Source of the DNA: Corticicoccus populi
Lineage (GTDB): Bacteria; Bacillota; Bacilli; Staphylococcales; Salinicoccaceae
Direction of reading: 5' to 3'
Length of the DNA stretch: 64,000 nucleotides
Assembly: GCF_042686195.1 (NCBI RefSeq)
Contig: NZ_JBHUOQ010000001.1
Location: 1,550,001 to 1,614,000, forward strand
The first letter of the stretch is position 1, and each line of letters opens with the position of its first letter. Of the stretch, positions 60,392 through 64,000 are shown in pieces. Made by a program: the position numbers and the translations under genes. The notes below the pieces were generated by a model. It was not told the origin of the DNA, ran no database searches, and saw nothing but the letters and a program-made list of their open reading frames with translations.

Positions 60392-61213
60392 TTAGGAAAT
60401 TCTACCGATTACTGTTTCAACAAGGCTGATAAATTTACCGCGCGCCTGTGCTGCCACTTCAATCACTTCATCGTGGCTGAGCGGCTGATCAAGAATACCG
60501 CATGCCATATTTGTTAAGCATGAAATACCGAGAACTTTCATACCGCCGTGAACCGCAACAACCGCTTCAGGTACTGTAGACATACCAATCGCATCGCCAC
60601 CGAGTGTACGAATCATTCTGATTTCAGCAGGTGTTTCATAAATCGGCCCGCTCCACCAGCCGTATACACCTTCCTGAAGTGTAATATCCTGTTCGCCCGC
60701 AACGCCTTTTGCGATCTGGCGAAGGTTTTTATTGTAGACTTCAGACACGTCAGGGAAGCGTGTACCAAGCGCGTCATTATTCTGACCAATCAGAGGGTTC
60801 GTACCAACCAGATTGATATGATCTGTAATCAGCATTAACTCACCGGGATTAAATGAAGTATTTACCGCACCACATGCATTTGTAATGATTAAGTTATCTG
60901 CACCAAGTGCCTTAATCACACGTACAGGGAATGTTACTTCGTCCAGTGTATAGCCTTCATAATAATGGTAACGGCCTTTCATCGCGACAACTGTCTGACC
61001 ATTCAACGTACCGATTACAAGTTCATTGGCATGACCGACTGCTTTAGAACTTGAGAAATGAGGGATTTCAGAATATGGTATGCTGACTGAGTCTTCAAGC
61101 TTATCTGCTAAATCACCGAGACCTGATCCCAGAATGATTCCTACATTTGGAACTTTGTCCGCCTTACTCTGTATAAACTGCTTTGCTTCTTCAATATGCT
61201 CTACCTTATGCAT
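60392..61213 (-). CDS. punA: Purine nucleoside phosphorylase PunA
   Basis: 273 residues of the trimeric inosine/guanosine-specific class: GIILGSGLGDLADKL, MKGRYHYYEGY, TNACGAVN, GWWSGPIYETPAE and GMSTVPEAV. Cleaves purine nucleosides with phosphate. It lies 27 nt downstream of a TetR gene and upstream of nupC, so a nucleoside-salvage operon. Confidence 0.95.
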   Translation of the reverse strand: MHKVEHIEEAKQFIQSKADKVPNVGIILGSGLGDLADKLEDSVSIPYSEIPHFSSSKAVGHANELVIGTLNGQTVVAMKGRYHYYEGYTLDEVTFPVRVIKALGADNLIITNACGAVNTSFNPGELMLITDHINLVGTNPLIGQNNDALGTRFPDVSEVYNKNLRQIAKGVAGEQDITLQEGVYGWWSGPIYETPAEIRMIRTLGGDAIGMSTVPEAVVAVHGGMKVLGISCLTNMACGILDQPLSHDEVIEVAAQARGKFISLVETVIGRIS

Positions 61214-61240
61214 AAAAAAACTCCTTTATATTTGATTTAA

Positions 61241-61822
61241 TTACTTCCTAACATTTTCGGTTTTCTTGAAAACAACCGGCAGCATCTCTGCTGCATTTCT
61301 TAACGGCTCGCCGTCTCCTTTTGCGAGTGCACTGATAAATGCACCTTGAATCATAGAGTTGATCCATTTTCCAAGCCGCTCCGCTTCTTCATGCTTAAAG
61401 CCGTTGGATATAATTTTTGATGTAAACTCTCCCGACCATTCTTCAAAAGCTTCATGACAACACTCTTTCAACACATCGCTTGAAGATGAAGTTTCGAGTA
61501 CCAGTGCTGCAATCGGCACACCTGAAAAATATTTGTCCGCTTCAAACCGTTTCACGCTGTCCATTATAAACAACTGGATGGCTGATAATGCGTCCTCTTT
61601 TTTTCCGAGTTCCTGTCTGATTAATGATGTGACATGATCTTTGGTCCATTTTACGGCTTCCTGTGCAATCTCTTCTTTTCCGTTAGGAAAATGGTAGTAA
61701 ATTGATCCCCGCGGCGCACCACTTTCTTTAATAATGTCATTGAGCCCGGTACCAAAATAACCTTTTTGCTGCATAAGAGAAGCAGTTGCACGGATAATAT
61801 CATCTCTTGTATTTCGTTTCAT
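61241..61822 (-). CDS. TetR-family regulator, LmrA/YxaF-like
   Basis: 193 residues from ATG 61822 (TTG just before and an ATG further up are alternatives). HTH near 20-45 (GTGLNDIIKESGAPRGSIYYHFPNGKEE), C-terminal domain of the LmrA/YxaF type. First gene of the punA-nupC operon. A palindromic operator of the type bound by this group (TAGACC/GGTCTA) lies 36 nt before the start. Confidence 0.9.
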   Translation of the reverse strand: MKRNTRDDIIRATASLMQQKGYFGTGLNDIIKESGAPRGSIYYHFPNGKEEIAQEAVKWTKDHVTSLIRQELGKKEDALSAIQLFIMDSVKRFEADKYFSGVPIAALVLETSSSSDVLKECCHEAFEEWSGEFTSKIISNGFKHEEAERLGKWINSMIQGAFISALAKGDGEPLRNAAEMLPVVFKKTENVRK

Positions 61823-61858
61823 CAAATATCGCAGCCACCTTTTTAACATCAACTATAA

Positions 61859-61874
61859 TAGACCAATCGGTCTA
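61859..61874. promoter_or_regulatory. TetR operator
   Basis: TAGACC and GGTCTA arms with AATC between form a near-perfect 16-bp palindrome upstream of the TetR gene, very like LmrA/YxaF boxes. Confidence 0.75.
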
Positions 61875-61950
61875 CATAATGTATCGTAAGTGATAATTTA
61901 CAACATGTCAACAATTAATTAAGCGTTTTCAAAATTTGTTGCGCAAATTA

Positions 61951-61977
61951 AAAAGGACCCCCTTAAGGAGTCCTTTT
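61951..61977 (-). terminator. glmM terminator
   Basis: AAAAGGAC pairs with GTCCTTTT with an inner CCTTAAGG; T tract on the minus strand. Confidence 0.8.
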
Positions 61978-61984
61978 ATACTGC

Positions 61985-63340
61985 TTATTCCAATCCCATT
62001 TCCGTTTTAACCACTTCTGCAATATCTGAAGCATATTTTTGAGCCAGTTCTTCAGTTGCTGCCTCAACCATTACACGTACAAGAGGCTCCGTACCTGATG
62101 CACGAACAAGAATACGCCCTTCGCCGTTCATCTCAGTTTCAACCTCTTCAATGATTTCAGCCACTTTGCTGTTATTCACAACATTATATTTATCTGTCAC
62201 GCGCACATTGACAAGTTCCTGTGGGAAAGTCTCAACCTGTGCTGCGAGTTCACTCAATTTTTTACCGCTTTTTTTCACAATAGCTGCAAGCTGTACGCCG
62301 GATAAAAGTCCGTCACCTGTTGTATTATAGTCCATCATAATAATATGTCCGGACTGCTCTCCGCCTAAACTGTAGCCGCCTTTACGCATTTCTTCAACTA
62401 CATAACGGTCGCCGACCTGTGTTTTATTACTCTTAAGATCTGCTTCTTCGAGTGCCTTATAGAAACCTAAATTACTCATCACTGTCGATACAACCATGTT
62501 GTCTTTTAGTTTATCTTCTTCTTTTAAATACTGTGCAAGAATAAATAAAATCTTATCCCCGTCAATAATTGCACCTGTCTCATCTACAGCAATCAACCGG
62601 TCGCTGTCACCGTCAAATGCCAGACCCAGATCACATTTTTCTTCTTTAACAAGTTCAACCAGGCGTTCCGGATGTGTGGAACCGACACCGTCATTAATGT
62701 TCATGCCTGTCGGACTGCAGCCGATAGTTACAGTATCTGCTTCTAAATCTCCAAACAGGTACGGCCCAATGGAATGGGCGGATCCGTGTGCACCGTCCAG
62801 TGCGATACGAAGTCCTTCCAAATCTTCATCCACTGTTGATTTTAAGTAGCCGACATATTTCTGACTGCCTTCAAAATAATCTGTAATACTTCCTAAACCA
62901 CCCGCTGTAGGGCGCGGAAGGTCATCAGTATCTTTATCAAGAAGCGCCTCAATTTCTTCTTCCTGAGCGTCATTCAGCTTAAAACCATCCGGTCCGAAAA
63001 ATTTAATACCGTTATCCTGGAAAGGATTATGAGATGCTGAAATCATTACACCTGCATCCGCATCCTGATCACGTGTTAAGTATGCAACACCTGGTGTTGA
63101 AATCACACCGAGCCTGATTACTTCAGCACCGATAGACAAAAGTCCTGCAATAAGAGCTGATTCAAGCATTTCACCGGATACACGTGTATCACGTCCGACA
63201 ACAATTGTTGTCCTTTCATCATTTTCTTTCTCACCGCTCAGGACATAGCCCCCGAAACGTCCAAGTTTATACGCTAATTCCGGTGTGAGTTCCGTATTCG
63301 CTGTGCCTCTGACACCGTCAGTTCCAAAATATTTACCCAT
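61985..63340 (-). CDS. glmM: Phosphoglucosamine mutase GlmM
   Basis: 451 residues. The active-site phosphoserine is Ser103 in MISASHNPFQD; the metal loop is DGDSDR, the sugar loop GGEQSG and the phosphate loop RASGTEP. Interconverts glucosamine-6-P and -1-P after GlmS. Downstream of ybbR by 28 nt, the usual cdaA-ybbR-glmM order. Confidence 0.97.
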   Translation of the reverse strand: MGKYFGTDGVRGTANTELTPELAYKLGRFGGYVLSGEKENDERTTIVVGRDTRVSGEMLESALIAGLLSIGAEVIRLGVISTPGVAYLTRDQDADAGVMISASHNPFQDNGIKFFGPDGFKLNDAQEEEIEALLDKDTDDLPRPTAGGLGSITDYFEGSQKYVGYLKSTVDEDLEGLRIALDGAHGSAHSIGPYLFGDLEADTVTIGCSPTGMNINDGVGSTHPERLVELVKEEKCDLGLAFDGDSDRLIAVDETGAIIDGDKILFILAQYLKEEDKLKDNMVVSTVMSNLGFYKALEEADLKSNKTQVGDRYVVEEMRKGGYSLGGEQSGHIIMMDYNTTGDGLLSGVQLAAIVKKSGKKLSELAAQVETFPQELVNVRVTDKYNVVNNSKVAEIIEEVETEMNGEGRILVRASGTEPLVRVMVEAATEELAQKYASDIAEVVKTEMGLE

Positions 63341-63368
63341 TGTATACTCCTTTATTCATATAAGAATT

Positions 63369-64000
63369 TTAGTTATCCTGTATCATTATTTCTGCTTCCA
63401 CGACTGCTGGTTCTGTCTTTGTTACGCCTTCCGGGAGTGATAACTCCACATCTTTTGTTTCAGAGCTGTTCATCCCTTCGATATCTACTGTAGCGTCAAT
63501 GGATGAAATTTGATTGAGTATCTCCTGGGGACCGAAAACTTCTACCGACTCATGATTTAACTCAATACCCTCAAGTTCATGATCACTGTCGACTGATCCC
63601 TCAGACTCAACATTGACCGGTACTGTTTTACTCAGTTCCGAAACATCAATTTCAACACGTACATTGGATGGATCAGTCGTCACATCCAATCTGTTGAATT
63701 GGAAATCGAATACACTGATTTCAGCTTCTTCCACTCTGTCTTCTGTAATTCTCGAATTATCACTTAATGTGGCTCTTACATATTGTATTCTGTTAACTTC
63801 GTTCTCTCCACCCATAACTGTTACTGTTTCAGGATCAATATTAACCCCTTCCAGCTGATGATTCGGTCCGATACGGCTTTCGCTGATATCAGCCTGAACA
63901 ACAAATGTACGTTCCACCATTTCCTGAATACTGACAGTTGCAGTCTCAGGAACAACTTCTGCCGTAACATTTTCAGGCAGACCTTCCACAGCAAATCTCA
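63369..64000 (-). CDS. cdaR: YbbR/CdaR domain protein, C-terminal part
   Basis: Runs off the right edge; the reading frame stays open to 64000 (FAVEGLPENVTAE visible), so only the last 210 or so residues are here. Two or three YbbR repeats are recognisable by their beta-strand pattern and VEVFGPQEIL and VTVMGGENEV. CdaR regulates the cyclic-di-AMP synthase CdaA, expected just upstream, and GlmM also influences it. Extracytoplasmic domain with membrane anchor (outside window). Confidence 0.92.
   Translation of the reverse strand, partial: RFAVEGLPENVTAEVVPETATVSIQEMVERTFVVQADISESRIGPNHQLEGVNIDPETVTVMGGENEVNRIQYVRATLSDNSRITEDRVEEAEISVFDFQFNRLDVTTDPSNVRVEIDVSELSKTVPVNVESEGSVDSDHELEGIELNHESVEVFGPQEILNQISSIDATVDIEGMNSSETKDVELSLPEGVTKTEPAVVEAEIMIQDN

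Overview
The window is low-to-moderate GC Gram-positive DNA, by eye near 40% G+C, with strong AGGAGG ribosome sites and compact operons. A glmS ribozyme precedes glmS, and there are a class III fructose-1,6-bisphosphatase, a ybbR(cdaR)-glmM pair and an msmX-malEFG-Gfo/Idh sugar locus. Together these point to the Staphylococcaceae. The overall flavour fits Jeotgalicoccus, Salinicoccus or a relative better than Staphylococcus itself, but the genus is inferred from general impression, not from a search. I see no rRNA, tRNA, insertion sequence, prophage or CRISPR array.

Layout. 1-13 kb: a truncated alpha/beta hydrolase divergent from a TetR regulator, a dihydrouridine synthase, a non-coding 92-bp-period repeat array, an arsRB arsenic operon, and small stress, membrane and acetyltransferase genes. 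13-17.2 kb: a nucleic-acid-enzyme island with a GNAT, a membrane-anchored degenerate ASCH protein, a normal ASCH protein and an AbaSI/PvuRts1I-type modification-dependent endonuclease, plus a divergent GIY-YIG nuclease whose start codon seems to be ATC. 17.4-23 kb: a serine hydrolase, a POT peptide transporter behind a structured leader, an aldehyde dehydrogenase and an unknown membrane protein. 23-28 kb: a GntR-controlled chbG / GH4 / PTS operon with a cre site, probably for chitobiose or cellobiose.

28.8-40.6 kb is a maltodextrin-type regulon under one LacI repressor. It holds an ABC importer (malE, malF, malG and msmX), an oxidoreductase/isomerase/ThuA operon that may work on keto-sugars, and a divergent GH13 cyclomaltodextrinase whose leader ends in a terminator hairpin just before its ribosome site. 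Matching palindromic operators lie at 33828 and 38547. 40.6-50.9 kb is a patchwork: an alanine symporter, ROK and AraC regulators, a nucleotidyltransferase-Nudix-PPP phosphatase operon, and a frameshifted serine hydrolase that has also lost its catalytic motifs.

50.9-64 kb is more core-like: fbp, a lincosamide-nucleotidyltransferase homologue, the glmS ribozyme with glmS, a small kinase-fold protein, a TetR-punA-nupC-MFS nucleoside operon, and glmM with the end of ybbR (cdaR). The most novel items are the endonuclease/ASCH island, the 92-bp repeat array, the two apparent ATC starts, and the two unexplained leader structures before dtpT and the GH13 gene.
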